The notes under the pieces are model-generated. The model was given only the letters and a program-made list of their open reading frames with translations, did no database searches and was not told the DNA's origin. Position numbers and translations under genes: made by a program. Positions 33,789 to 43,037 of a stretch of DNA of 64,000 nucleotides are shown here, piece after piece (within the stretch, counting starts at the first letter, position 1; each line of letters starts with the position of its first letter). This stretch comes from Halodurantibacterium flavum (lineage in GTDB: Bacteria > Pseudomonadota > Alphaproteobacteria > Rhodobacterales > Rhodobacteraceae): NCBI RefSeq assembly GCF_042681825.1, contig NZ_JBHUGH010000037.1, positions 1 through 64,000 on the forward strand, written 5' to 3'.

Positions 33789-34703
33789 ATGTCGGGCAGG
33801 ACAACCCCCAAGGTCGCGGTGTTGATGGGTGGCCGCTCGGCAGAGCGCGAGGTCTCCCTGTCGACGGGGCGTGAATGCGCAGCCGCGCTGCGGGATGCAG
33901 GCTATGACGTGGTGGAACTGGACGCGGGTCCGGATCTGGCCGCGCGTCTTGCCGATATCTCGCCCGATGTCGCCTTCAATGCGCTGCACGGCCGCTGGGG
34001 TGAGGACGGTTGCGTCCAGGGCATCCTCGAATGGCTGCAGATCCCCTATACCCATTCGGGCGTGCTCGCCTCGGCGCTCGCCATGGACAAGACCCGCAGC
34101 AAGGAGGCGTTTCGCGCCGCCGGTCTGCCGGTGGTCGAAAGCGTGCTCGCCAGTGCCGATGAGGTGCGCGGCCGCCATGTGCTGGCGCCGCCCTATGTCG
34201 TCAAGCCGAACAACGAAGGGTCTTCGGTCGGCGTCTATCTGGTGGCGAACGGCGCGAACACGCCACCGCAGCTTGACCCGTCCATGCCGGGCACCGTGAT
34301 GGTCGAAACCTATGTGCCGGGGCGGGAACTGACCGTGACGGTGATGGGGGACCGGGCGCTTGCCGTGACCGACATCGTGACCGACGGCTGGTATGACTAT
34401 GACGCGAAATACAAGCCCGGCGGGTCGCGCCATGTCGTGCCGGCGGAGATCCCCGCCGAGATCGCCGCGGCCTGTGCCGACTATGCGCTGCGGGCGCATC
34501 GCGCGCTTGGCTGCCGGGGGCTGTCGCGCAGCGATTTCCGTTGGGATGAGGCGCGCGGCCTGCCGGGGCTCGTGCTGCTGGAGGTCAATACGCAGCCGGG
34601 GATGACGCCCACCTCGCTGTCGCCCGAACAGGCGCAGCATGCGGGTTATTCCTTTCCCGAGCTTTGCCGCTGGATGGTCGAGGACGCGTCATGCAACCGG
34701 TAG
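33789..34703 (+). CDS. ddl: D-alanine--D-alanine ligase
   Basis: This ATP-grasp enzyme makes the D-Ala-D-Ala dipeptide. It has MGGRSAEREVSLSTG at the N-terminus, ALHGRWGEDGCVQG, the ATP-binding VVKPNNEGSSVGV and the catalytic end VLLEVNTQPGMTPTSL. Length is 304. Its 3' end overlaps ftsQ by 13 bases. Confidence 0.96.
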   Translation: MSGRTTPKVAVLMGGRSAEREVSLSTGRECAAALRDAGYDVVELDAGPDLAARLADISPDVAFNALHGRWGEDGCVQGILEWLQIPYTHSGVLASALAMDKTRSKEAFRAAGLPVVESVLASADEVRGRHVLAPPYVVKPNNEGSSVGVYLVANGANTPPQLDPSMPGTVMVETYVPGRELTVTVMGDRALAVTDIVTDGWYDYDAKYKPGGSRHVVPAEIPAEIAAACADYALRAHRALGCRGLSRSDFRWDEARGLPGLVLLEVNTQPGMTPTSLSPEQAQHAGYSFPELCRWMVEDASCNR

Positions 34704-35557
34704 GCCTGCGTCGCGATCCCGCGCCAAGCCGCTGGCAGTATCGCTGGCACCGCCTGTGGCTGACCCCGATTTTTCGCAAGTTCCTCCGGGTGGGGCTGCC
34801 CGCCTTCGTGCTCGCCTTCGTCGTCGGGCTGTTCCTTGCCAGCGCGGATCGCCGTGCGGCGCTGGTCGCGCAGTATGAGACGCTGCGCCAGGCGATCCAG
34901 GACCGGCCGGAATTCATGGTGTCCGAGGCGGTCGTGATCGGCGCCTCGCCCGAGTTGGCCGAGGCGATCCGTGCAGGGCTGGGCCTCACCTTTCCCGTCA
35001 GTTCCTTCGCGCTGGAGCCCGACCGGTTGCGCCAGCAGATCGAGGCGATGGCCCCGGTCGAGCGTGCCGAATTGCGGCTGCGTCCCAGCGGCAGCCTCGA
35101 TATCCGCGTGACCGAAAGGGTGCCGGTGGTGGTCTGGCGGCACCGGGACGGGCTGTCGCTCCTGGACCGGCGTGGAGTCGAGGCGGGTCAGATCGAGCTT
35201 CGCCCGGCGCGGGCCGACCTGCCGCTGATCGTCGGCGAGGGGGCGGAGGCGCATGTGGAAGAGGCGCTGGCGCTCTTTGCCGCGGCGGCGCCGATCAGCG
35301 ACCGGCTGCGCGGATTGGTGCGCATGGGCGAGCGTCGCTGGGACATCGTGCTCGACCGCGATCAGCGCATCCTCTTGCCCGAGGATGACCCGGTCGCGGC
35401 TCTGGAACGGGTGATCGTGCTCGATCAGGCGCGGGATCTGCTGTCGCGGGATGTCGCGGTGGTCGACCTGCGGTCGGCGCAGCGGCCGACGTTGCGGCTG
35501 GGGGGCGACGCGATGATGGAATACCGCCGTGTGCGGGGATGGACCAACGGGGGATAG
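34691..35557 (+). CDS. ftsQ: Cell division protein FtsQ
   Basis: FtsQ is a bitopic divisome scaffold. The 288-residue protein has a basic cytoplasmic head, one membrane helix (VGLPAFVLAFVVGLFLA, about residues 35-52) and a periplasmic part with a POTRA domain (VSEAVVIGASPELAEAIRAG) plus the beta domain typical of FtsQ. The ATG at 34691 overlaps the end of ddl. Family assignment relies on topology and gene order because FtsQ sequences diverge. Confidence 0.92.
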   Translation: MQPVGLRRDPAPSRWQYRWHRLWLTPIFRKFLRVGLPAFVLAFVVGLFLASADRRAALVAQYETLRQAIQDRPEFMVSEAVVIGASPELAEAIRAGLGLTFPVSSFALEPDRLRQQIEAMAPVERAELRLRPSGSLDIRVTERVPVVVWRHRDGLSLLDRRGVEAGQIELRPARADLPLIVGEGAEAHVEEALALFAAAAPISDRLRGLVRMGERRWDIVLDRDQRILLPEDDPVAALERVIVLDQARDLLSRDVAVVDLRSAQRPTLRLGGDAMMEYRRVRGWTNGG

Positions 35558-35558
35558 G

Positions 35559-36893
35559 ATGACCGATCTGTATCAGTCGCAACGGGCCATGCGGAACATG
35601 CGTCGTGCCGCCATGCAACGCGGCGTGATCGCGGTGCTCGACATCGGCACATCCAAGATTGCCTGTCTCATCCTGCGGTTCGACGGGCCGGAACGGTTCC
35701 GCGAGACCGACGGCGTGGGCTCGATGGCGGGGCAGTCGTCGTTCCGGGTGATTGGCGCTGCCACGACCCGGTCGCGCGGCGTGCGCTTTGGCGAGATCCA
35801 CACGATGCAGGAGACCGAGCGCGCGATCCGTACCGCCGTTCAGGCCGCGCAGAAGATGGCGCAGGTGCGGGTTGATCACGTGATCGCGACCTTCGGCGGC
35901 GCGCGTCCCCGGTCCTATGGCCTTGCCGGAGAAATCGATCTCGGCGGCGTGCCCGTCAATGAACAGGATGTGGCAAGCGTCCTTGCCGCCTGCGACGTGC
36001 CCGATTTCGGGCATGAGCGTGAGGTGCTGCACGCACAGCCGGTGAACTTCGCGCTCGACCATCGCAGTGGTCTTGGCGACCCGCGCGGCCAGATCGGCAA
36101 CCGTCTGGCCTGTGACATGCATGTCGTCACGGTCGAGGCGGCGGCGGTCCAGAACATCCTCCACTGCATCAAGCGCTGCGACCTGGAGCTCGCGGGGCTC
36201 GCGTCCTCGGCCTATGTCTCCGGCATCTCTTCGCTGGTCGAGGATGAACAGGAACTTGGCGCGGCCTGCATCGACCTTGGCGGCGGTGCGACCGGGCTGT
36301 CGATCTTCATGAAGAAACACATGATCTATGCCGACAGCGTGCGTCTGGGCGGCGATCATGTCACCAGCGACATCGCCAAGGGGCTTCAGGTGCCGGTCAC
36401 GACGGCCGAGCGGATCAAGACATTCTATGGCGGCGTGGTCGCGACGGGAATGGACGACCGGGAGATGATCGAGATCGGCGGCGACAGCGGCGACTGGGAA
36501 AAGGACCGCCGCACCGTCAGCCGGGCCGAGCTGATCGGCATCATGCGCCCCCGCGTCGAGGAGATCCTGGAAGAGGTGCGCGCAAGGCTCGACGTCGCCG
36601 GGTTCGAGCATCTGCCAAGCCAGCAGATCGTGCTGACCGGTGGGTGCAGCCAGATCCCGGGCCTTGACGGCCTTGCGGCGCGCATCCTGGGGCAGCAGGT
36701 GCGGCTGGGCCGGCCGCTGCGGGTGCAGGGGCTGCCGCAGGCGGCGACCGGCGCGGCCTTTGCCAGCGCGGTGGGCCTCTGTCTGTTTGCGGCGCATCCG
36801 CAGGACGAATGGTGGGACTTCGATATCCCGAGCGGCCGGCTTCCGGCGCGGTCGCTGAAAAGAGCCTTCAGGTGGTTCAGGGATAACTGGTAG
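35559..36893 (+). CDS. ftsA: Cell division protein FtsA
   Basis: FtsA is the actin-like protein that tethers FtsZ to the membrane. The 444-residue protein has the phosphate-1 motif VLDIGTSKIACLI, the phosphate-2 segment IDLGGGATGLS and the adenosine motif VLTGGCSQIPG. It ends with an amphipathic helix (SLKRAFRWFRDNW), the membrane-targeting sequence. ATG 35559 follows the ftsQ stop with GGGGGATAGG upstream. Confidence 0.97.
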   Translation: MTDLYQSQRAMRNMRRAAMQRGVIAVLDIGTSKIACLILRFDGPERFRETDGVGSMAGQSSFRVIGAATTRSRGVRFGEIHTMQETERAIRTAVQAAQKMAQVRVDHVIATFGGARPRSYGLAGEIDLGGVPVNEQDVASVLAACDVPDFGHEREVLHAQPVNFALDHRSGLGDPRGQIGNRLACDMHVVTVEAAAVQNILHCIKRCDLELAGLASSAYVSGISSLVEDEQELGAACIDLGGGATGLSIFMKKHMIYADSVRLGGDHVTSDIAKGLQVPVTTAERIKTFYGGVVATGMDDREMIEIGGDSGDWEKDRRTVSRAELIGIMRPRVEEILEEVRARLDVAGFEHLPSQQIVLTGGCSQIPGLDGLAARILGQQVRLGRPLRVQGLPQAATGAAFASAVGLCLFAAHPQDEWWDFDIPSGRLPARSLKRAFRWFRDNW

Positions 36894-36927
36894 GACGCAA
36901 TATCGTGACGGTTAGGCGAAATGCCGC

Positions 36928-36954
36928 CTGACTCGGCAAAAACTGTGCTAGATT
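36928..36954 (+). promoter_or_regulatory. Candidate ftsZ promoter
   Basis: CTGACT (36928-36933) precedes TAGATT (36949-36954) by 15 bases, slightly short; the -10 lies in CTGTGCTAGATTTTG. The 168-base ftsA-ftsZ gap is the only sizeable gap between ftsW and ftsZ, so an ftsZ promoter here is reasonable. Confidence 0.3.
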
Positions 36955-37061
36955 TTGTGTTGAGATGGCGATTCACCCGTGACCAGCCCGGCTGGTGCCT
37001 GTAGAATCGCTGAAAATGCGGACCCTTCGGCCCCGGTCGAACATAAGCAGGCGGAAAAGCG

Positions 37062-38672
37062 ATGGCATTGAATCTCATGATGACCGAGCGGGAAGAGCTC
37101 AAGCCGCGGATCACGGTGTTCGGCGTGGGCGGCGCGGGTGGCAACGCGGTGAACAACATGATCGAGCAGCAGCTCGAGGGGGTGGAGTTCGTCGTCGCCA
37201 ATACCGACGCGCAGGCGCTGCAGCAGTCGAATGCCCCGGTCCGTATCCAGATCGGCGTCAAGGTCACCGAAGGTCTGGGCGCGGGCGCCCGCCCCTCGGT
37301 TGGCGCGGCGGCGGCCGAGGAAACGATCGAGGAAATCGTCGATCACCTTGCCGGCGCGCATATGTGCTTCATCACCGCCGGGATGGGGGGCGGCACCGGC
37401 ACCGGCGCAGCCCCGATCATCGCCCAGGCGGCGCGTGAGCTTGGCGTGCTGACGGTCGGCGTCGTGACCAAGCCGTTCCAGTTCGAAGGCTCCAAGCGGA
37501 TGCGCCAGGCCGAAGAAGGGGTCGAGGCGCTCCAGAAGGTCGTGGACACGCTCATCATCATTCCGAACCAGAACCTGTTCCGGCTGGCGAATGAAAAGAC
37601 CACCTTCACCGAAGCCTTCGCGATGGCGGACGATGTGCTCTATCAGGGCGTCAAGGGCGTGACGGACCTGATGGTGCGTCCGGGTCTCATCAACCTCGAC
37701 TTTGCCGATGTGCGCGCCGTGATGGACGAGATGGGCAAGGCGATGATGGGCACGGGCGAGGCATCGGGCGAAAACCGTGCCATTCAGGCGGCCGAAAAGG
37801 CGATCGCGAACCCGCTGCTGGACGAAATCAGCCTGCGCGGCGCCAAGGGCGTCCTGATCAACATCACCGGTGGCTACGACCTGACCCTGTTCGAACTGGA
37901 CGAGGCCGCGAACCGTATCCGCGAAGAGGTCGATCCCGATGCGAACATCATCGTGGGTTCGACGCTCGACACGGCGATGGAGGGGATGATGCGCGTCTCG
38001 GTCGTGGCGACCGGCATCGACGCAGCCCCCAGCCAGGTCGAGGTTCCGGTGCCGCGCCGCCGCCTGGCAGAGCCGCTGCAGCCCGCCCAGCAGGCGGAAC
38101 CCGTGGCGGCGGCCCGCCCTGCGGCCCCGCAGCCCCGCGCGCCGCAGCCCAAGGCACCGCCCCAGCGCGCCGAGCCGCAGCATACGCTGTTCGAGCATCC
38201 GGTCGAGGAAGAACAGTATTTCGAACCCGAGGCTGAGGATGAGATGCCCGCCCCGGCCTATCGTCCGCAGGCACCGGCCCCGCAGCCGCAGCAGGCCCGC
38301 CCCGCGGCCCAGAACTACGGCAGCGAACAGGATGCGGCGGCCTTCGTCGCGCCGCGCCCTGCCGCCCCCGCGCGTCAGCCCGGCACCCCCACGCCCGAGG
38401 CGATGGCGCGGCTGCAGGCGGCAGTCAACAAGGTGCCCGCCCGTCAGCCGCAGCAGGCCCAGCCCGCAGCACCCCGGGCCGAGGAAAAACCGCGCTTCGG
38501 GATCAACTCGCTCATCAACCGCATGACTGGCCATAGCGAGGAAAAACCGCGCGCGGCCCAGCAGCCGCTGCGCCAGCCGCCGCAGATGACCCAGTATGAG
38601 GAAGAGAACGAGGCCGATCCCGAGCAGGAGCGTATCGAGATCCCCGCGTTTCTGCGCCGTCAGGCGAACTGA
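37062..38672 (+). CDS. ftsZ: Cell division protein FtsZ
   Basis: FtsZ is the tubulin-like GTPase that forms the division ring. The GTP-binding core (about residues 12-330) has GVGGAGGNAVNNM, NTDAQALQ and GGGTGTGAAP. A Pro/Gln/Ala-rich disordered linker of roughly 180 residues follows, longer than in Escherichia coli but usual in Alphaproteobacteria. The C-terminal partner-binding peptide is IEIPAFLRRQAN. Total length is 536. A hairpin terminator follows the stop codon. Confidence 0.98.
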   Translation: MALNLMMTEREELKPRITVFGVGGAGGNAVNNMIEQQLEGVEFVVANTDAQALQQSNAPVRIQIGVKVTEGLGAGARPSVGAAAAEETIEEIVDHLAGAHMCFITAGMGGGTGTGAAPIIAQAARELGVLTVGVVTKPFQFEGSKRMRQAEEGVEALQKVVDTLIIIPNQNLFRLANEKTTFTEAFAMADDVLYQGVKGVTDLMVRPGLINLDFADVRAVMDEMGKAMMGTGEASGENRAIQAAEKAIANPLLDEISLRGAKGVLINITGGYDLTLFELDEAANRIREEVDPDANIIVGSTLDTAMEGMMRVSVVATGIDAAPSQVEVPVPRRRLAEPLQPAQQAEPVAAARPAAPQPRAPQPKAPPQRAEPQHTLFEHPVEEEQYFEPEAEDEMPAPAYRPQAPAPQPQQARPAAQNYGSEQDAAAFVAPRPAAPARQPGTPTPEAMARLQAAVNKVPARQPQQAQPAAPRAEEKPRFGINSLINRMTGHSEEKPRAAQQPLRQPPQMTQYEEENEADPEQERIEIPAFLRRQAN

Positions 38673-38706
38673 CACGCGTCATCCTCGTGATGTAACAGGC
38701 AGGAGA

Positions 38707-38735
38707 GGTCGGCGTGAGCCGGCCTTTTCTCTTTT
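38707..38735 (+). terminator. Rho-independent terminator after ftsZ
   Basis: GGTCGGC (38707-38713) pairs with GCCGGCC (38718-38724), with one G-T wobble, around loop GTGA. The T-rich run TTTTCTCTTTT follows. It is the cleanest intrinsic terminator in the window and separates the division operon from lpxC. Confidence 0.9.
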
Positions 38736-38898
38736 ATGAACAAGAGCTTGTGTCTTCACACCCCCGTGCGCCTTGGTGATCCGTTCCTATGTTACACGAC
38801 CGTAGGAATGTTTGAGTTGTGATAAGGTTAGCGTGCATTTACCTCCAATCTTGCAGCGGCGGGAATTTGTGCCGCGCAGGAAAAATGAGGCGAGAGCA

Positions 38899-39819
38899 GT
38901 GCAGACCACCATCCTCCATCCGGTAAGCTTTACGGGTGTCGGGCTCCATTCCGGGGTTCCGGTCACGATGACGGTGCGTCCTGCGCGTGCGGATGCAGGT
39001 ATCTGGTTTCGCCGCACCGACCGGATCGAGGGCGACCGGCTGATCCGCGCCAGCTGGGACACGGTCGTGCCCTCGCGGCTCTGCACGCTGGTCGCGAATG
39101 CCGACGGCAACACGGTCTCCACCATCGAACATATCATGGCGGCGCTAGCGGGCTGCGGCATCCATAACGCGCTGATCGAGATCGACGGCCCCGAGGTTCC
39201 GATCCTCGATGGCAGCGCCGCCTGTTTTGTCGCCAAACTGATCCCCGCCGGTCTGCGCCAGTTGGCCCGCCCTGTGCGGACCTTGCAGATCCTGGCGCCG
39301 GTCGAGGTGCGGCAGGGTGAAGCGGTTGCCCGGCTCGAACCCGCCGACACGTTCGAAATCGACTTCCGGATCGACTTTGAAGACGCGGCGATCGGGCGTC
39401 AGGCCAAGACGCTGAACATGGCGAACGGCGCCTTTGTCCGTGAACTCGCCAGCAGCCGCACCTTCTGCCGGCAGGCCGATGTGGATGCGATGCGTGCACG
39501 CGGGCTGGCGCTTGGCGGCACGCTCGACAACGCGGTCGTGGTCGATGGCGACCGGGTGCTGTCGCCGGGCGGCCTGCGCTTTGCCGATGAGCCCGTGCGC
39601 CACAAGATGCTGGATGCGCTGGGGGATCTGTTCCTCGCCGGTGGCCCGATCCTTGGCCGCTATGTCGGCAACCGCGCCGGTCATGCAATGACCAACTCCC
39701 TTTTGCGTGCGGTGTTCGCCCAGCCCCGGTCCCATGTCTGGGTGGAATCCACGCCCCTTGCCGGGCGCAAGCTTCCGGGCGTGGGCGTGACTCTTGCCGA
39801 TTTGCCCCGCGCGGTTTAA
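38899..39819 (+). CDS. lpxC: UDP-3-O-acyl-N-acetylglucosamine deacetylase
   Basis: LpxC carries out the committed step of lipid A synthesis. Zinc and catalytic motifs are STIEHIMAALAGCGI, the VRHKMLDALGDL segment and GHAMTNSLLRA. The ORF is open upstream to a TTG at 38812, but family homology begins at QTTILHPVSFTGVGLHSG, so the GTG at 38899 behind GAGGCGAGA is chosen (306 residues). It has its own transcription unit after the ftsZ terminator. Confidence 0.95.
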   Translation: MQTTILHPVSFTGVGLHSGVPVTMTVRPARADAGIWFRRTDRIEGDRLIRASWDTVVPSRLCTLVANADGNTVSTIEHIMAALAGCGIHNALIEIDGPEVPILDGSAACFVAKLIPAGLRQLARPVRTLQILAPVEVRQGEAVARLEPADTFEIDFRIDFEDAAIGRQAKTLNMANGAFVRELASSRTFCRQADVDAMRARGLALGGTLDNAVVVDGDRVLSPGGLRFADEPVRHKMLDALGDLFLAGGPILGRYVGNRAGHAMTNSLLRAVFAQPRSHVWVESTPLAGRKLPGVGVTLADLPRAV

Positions 39820-39858
39820 ACGGGGATTTCCTTCCCGCGCTTTCCTGCCAAAGGCGTT

Positions 39859-39887
39859 TTGCGCAGGGAATTTTTCTGTGCTAGACG
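39859..39887 (+). promoter_or_regulatory. Candidate bamD promoter
   Basis: TTGCGC (39859-39864) and TAGACG (39882-39887) are spaced by 17 bases, with TGTGC just upstream of the -10. It lies between lpxC and bamD, 55 bases in front of the bamD start. Confidence 0.45.
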
Positions 39888-39941
39888 AAGCCAACTGGTG
39901 CCGGTTCAGGCCGGCGCGGAAGGAAATGGGGTAGGCGGATC

Positions 39942-40781
39942 ATGGCATTCGGCAGGGGATGGGCGCGGGTCGCCGGCGCTCTATTGCTCGCGGCGACGGT
40001 GGCCGCCTGTGGCGGTTCGAATCGTGATGTCCCGCTCGAAAGCTTCACTGCCGAAGAAATCTATCGCCGTGGCGAGTTCGAGCTGGAAAGCGGCGCCCGT
40101 GCCGGTGTCGCCGCGAACTACTTCGGTGAGGTCGAGCGGCTTTATCCCTATTCGGAATGGGCGCGCCGGGCGCTTGTGATGCAGGCCTATGCCCATCACC
40201 GCGACCGCAACTACCCGGAGGCGCGCGCCTCCGCGCAGCGTTTCCTCGATTTCTATCCGGCGGATGAGGATGCGCCCTATGCGCAATACCTGCTCGCGCT
40301 GTCCTATTATGACCAGATCGACGCGATTGGCCGCGATCAGGGGCTGACCTTCCAGGCGCTTCAGGCGCTGCGCGCGGTGATCGAGCGTTACCCGGACAGC
40401 GAATATGCGCGTTCGGCGACGCTCAAGTTCGACCTGGCCTTCGATCACCTCGCCGCCAAAGAGATGGAGATCGGCCGCTATTACCTGCGGCGGGGCCATT
40501 ACACGGCGGCGATCAACCGCTTCCGCGTCGTGGTCGAGGATTTCCAGACCACCACCCACACGCCCGAGGCGCTGCACCGTCTGGTCGAGGCCTATCTGTC
40601 GCTCGGCCTGACCGATGAGGCGCAGACGGCCGCCGCGATCCTGGGTTACAACTTCCAGTCGAACCCCTTTTATCAGGACACCTATCGCCTGATGACCGGA
40701 CGCGGGCTGGAGCCGGAGGCGCGGGGCGAAAGCTGGCTTTCGGCGATCTATCGCCAGACCGTCCGGGGCGACTGGCTCTGA
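39942..40781 (+). CDS. bamD: Outer membrane assembly lipoprotein BamD
   Basis: BamD is the essential lipoprotein of the BAM complex that inserts beta-barrel proteins. The 279-residue protein has a lipoprotein signal peptide with lipobox VAAC, and TPR-like repeats starting at EEIYRRGEFELESG. The segments FLDFYPADEDAPYAQYLLAL and YPDSEYARSATLK are typical. Gene order lpxC-bamD-recN is conserved in Alphaproteobacteria. Confidence 0.95.
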   Translation: MAFGRGWARVAGALLLAATVAACGGSNRDVPLESFTAEEIYRRGEFELESGARAGVAANYFGEVERLYPYSEWARRALVMQAYAHHRDRNYPEARASAQRFLDFYPADEDAPYAQYLLALSYYDQIDAIGRDQGLTFQALQALRAVIERYPDSEYARSATLKFDLAFDHLAAKEMEIGRYYLRRGHYTAAINRFRVVVEDFQTTTHTPEALHRLVEAYLSLGLTDEAQTAAAILGYNFQSNPFYQDTYRLMTGRGLEPEARGESWLSAIYRQTVRGDWL

Positions 40782-40787
40782 CCGCGT

Positions 40788-42443
40788 ATGCTGCGCGGGC
40801 TTGAGATACGGGACATGCTGATCATCGACCGGCTGGAGCTTGCGTTCCAGCCGGGCCTCAACGTGCTGACCGGGGAAACCGGGGCGGGCAAGTCGATCCT
40901 TCTCGATGCGCTCGGCTTTGTGCTGGGTTGGCGCGGGCGGGCGGAACTGGTCCGCAGCGGCGCGGCGCAGGGCGAGGTTGTCGCCTGGTTCGATCTGCCC
41001 CCCGGTCACGCGGCGCGCGGCGTGCTGCAGGAGGCCGGGCTGCCCGAGGGGGATGAACTGATCCTGCGCCGGGTGAATACTTCCGACGGTCGCAAGACCG
41101 CCTGGGTGAACGACCGCCGCGCCAGCGGCGACGTGCTGCGCGCCCTGTCCGAGGTTCTGGTGGAACTGCACGGACAGCATGACGACCGGGGGCTGCTGAA
41201 CCCACGCGCCCACCGCCAGATGCTAGACCTCTTTGCCGGCGTTGATGCGGCTGCCGTCCGCAGCGCCTGGGGCCGCCTCGGCGCCGCCCGCAAACGGCTG
41301 GCAGAGGCCGAGGCGGCGCTTGCCGCCGTGCGCGACGAAGAGGATTTCCTGCGGCACGCGGTTCAGGAACTCGACCGGCTTGATCCGCAGGCGGGCGAAG
41401 AGGCGGTGCTCGACAGCCGGCGCCGGTCGATGCAGGCGGCAGAGCGTATCCGCGACGATGTTGCGCGCGCCCATGCCGCCCTTGGCCTTGACGGTGCCGA
41501 GGCGCTGATGGGTGACGCCCTGCGCTGGATGGAGGGGGCGGCCGACCGCGCCGAGGGTGCGCTGGAGGGGGCGATCGCCGCGCTCAACCGTGCCTTCATC
41601 GAACTGGGCGAGGCGCAGCAGGGCGTCGAAACCTGTCTGGAGGCGCTCGATTTCGACCCGAGAGAGCTGGAAGACCTCGAGGAACGGCTCTTTGCGATCC
41701 GGGCGCTGGCGCGGAAACATTCGGTCCTGCCTGACGATCTCGCGGGATTTGCCGCGACCCTGCGGGACCGGCTGGCGGCGCTGGACGGGGGCGAACGACG
41801 GATCGGCGAGCTGCGCGCAGAGGTGGGGGCGGCCGAGGCCGCCTATGCCTCCGAGGCTACGGCGCTGTCGCAGCTCCGGCACGCGGCGGCGGCACGGCTC
41901 GATGCGGCGATGGCCGCCGAATTGGCACCGCTCAAGATGGAACGCGCGGTTTTCACGACCCAGGTGACCGGGGCCGAGCCTGGTCCGGACGGGCAGGATG
42001 CCGTGGCCTTCGTCGTTGCCACCAATCCGGGCGCGCCGGCAGGGCCACTCAACCGCATCGCCTCGGGTGGCGAACTTTCGCGGTTTCTGCTGGCGCTCAA
42101 GGTCTCGCTTTCGCGCGAGGGGCAGGGCGTGACCATGATCTTCGACGAGATCGACCGGGGCGTCGGGGGTGCGACCGCGGATGCGGTGGGTCGCCGTCTG
42201 CGCGCGCTCGCCCAGGGGGCGCAGGTTCTGGTCGTGACGCATTCGCCGCAGGTGGCCGCGCTGGGGCAGCATCACTGGCGCGTCGAAAAGCGGGTGGAGC
42301 AAGGCACGACCTTCTCGACCGTGGTGCCCCTGGGCGTCGAGGAGAGGGTCGATGAAATCGCCCGCATGATCTCGGGCGATGTCATCACCGATGCGGCGCG
42401 GGATGCGGCACGGGCGCTGCTCGATACGCCGGCACCTGCATAG
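40788..42443 (+). CDS. recN: DNA repair protein RecN
   Basis: RecN is an SMC-like ATPase in double-strand-break repair. It begins MLRGLEIRDMLIIDRLELAF, with Walker A GETGAGKSILLDALGF. A long coiled-coil middle follows, then ASGGELSRFLLALK (signature), MIFDEIDRGVGG (Walker B) and VTHSPQVAALG. Length is 551. It starts 6 bases after bamD. Confidence 0.97.
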   Translation: MLRGLEIRDMLIIDRLELAFQPGLNVLTGETGAGKSILLDALGFVLGWRGRAELVRSGAAQGEVVAWFDLPPGHAARGVLQEAGLPEGDELILRRVNTSDGRKTAWVNDRRASGDVLRALSEVLVELHGQHDDRGLLNPRAHRQMLDLFAGVDAAAVRSAWGRLGAARKRLAEAEAALAAVRDEEDFLRHAVQELDRLDPQAGEEAVLDSRRRSMQAAERIRDDVARAHAALGLDGAEALMGDALRWMEGAADRAEGALEGAIAALNRAFIELGEAQQGVETCLEALDFDPRELEDLEERLFAIRALARKHSVLPDDLAGFAATLRDRLAALDGGERRIGELRAEVGAAEAAYASEATALSQLRHAAAARLDAAMAAELAPLKMERAVFTTQVTGAEPGPDGQDAVAFVVATNPGAPAGPLNRIASGGELSRFLLALKVSLSREGQGVTMIFDEIDRGVGGATADAVGRRLRALAQGAQVLVVTHSPQVAALGQHHWRVEKRVEQGTTFSTVVPLGVEERVDEIARMISGDVITDAARDAARALLDTPAPA

Positions 42444-42446
42444 GCG

Positions 42447-42469
42447 CCCGCACGCAGCTCAGGTGCGGG
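42447..42469. terminator. Hairpin between convergent recN and NTF2-like genes
   Basis: CCCGCAC (42447-42453) pairs with GTGCGGG (42463-42469) around a 9-base loop. The element lies in the 38-base gap between two convergent stop codons and could serve both strands. No U-tract is present. Confidence 0.45.
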
Positions 42470-42481
42470 GGTAAGCGCCCC

Positions 42482-42937
42482 TCAGTCCGCCCCGTGCACG
42501 GCCTGCGCCGAAAGCGCCTGCCATCCGCTGCGGGTCTTGCGCAGGACAAAGCCATAGATCACGGCGCGCCGGGGTGCCTCGGTCCCGTCAGCCCGCAAGA
42601 GACCCGAGAGGATATAGCGCTGCCAGACCTGCACCAGACCGGGCGCAAGATCGCGCACACGCGCCTTGCCGGTCACCAGCCGCGCCTTGCGCCAGACGGT
42701 GGCAAAGCCCTCTTCATGTCCCTCGGCGATGGCCTGCGCGCCTTCCCACCAGCCATGCTCGGGTGTGATGAAATCCGCCTCGGGCACAAAGAGGGCGGCC
42801 ATCCGGCCGGCATCCCGCGCGGTGAAGGCGTCCGAGAACGCCTTGGCAAAGGCGTCGGGTGTGGCGGGCAGCGCCAGCGTCTGTGATTGCGGCGCGGCTT
42901 GCGCCGCACGGTTCGCGGCGCTCTTGATCGTCGTCAT
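42482..42937 (-). CDS. NTF2-like (SgcJ/EcaC or DUF4440 type) protein
   Basis: The 151-residue protein has the pattern of the SnoaL/NTF2-like fold: FAKAFSDAFTARDAGRMAALFVPEADFI in the first half, then GHEEGFATVWRKARLV and the closing beta strands. The N-terminal 28 residues are low-complexity. No signal peptide is evident. Function is unknown; such proteins range from ligand binders to isomerases. Confidence 0.7.
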   Translation of the reverse strand: MTTIKSAANRAAQAAPQSQTLALPATPDAFAKAFSDAFTARDAGRMAALFVPEADFITPEHGWWEGAQAIAEGHEEGFATVWRKARLVTGKARVRDLAPGLVQVWQRYILSGLLRADGTEAPRRAVIYGFVLRKTRSGWQALSAQAVHGAD

Positions 42938-43037
42938 GGTGTCTCGGGGGTGCGGGGGTGGCGTAGGGGGTGGTTCGGAATGCCCGCCACCATACGCGAA
43001 GCGGCGGCCGTGGGAAAGGCCCGCGCGCCCGCTTTCA

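Noticed and set aside
38030..38480. Repetitive Pro/Gln/Ala coding sequence in ftsZ
   Set aside because: It looks like a repeat array at the DNA level but is the normal disordered linker of alphaproteobacterial FtsZ.
40001..40030. GGTTCGAAT motif resembling a tRNA T-loop
   Set aside because: It lies inside bamD just after the lipobox and no cloverleaf can be folded around it. No tRNA, rRNA or CRISPR array was found in the window.
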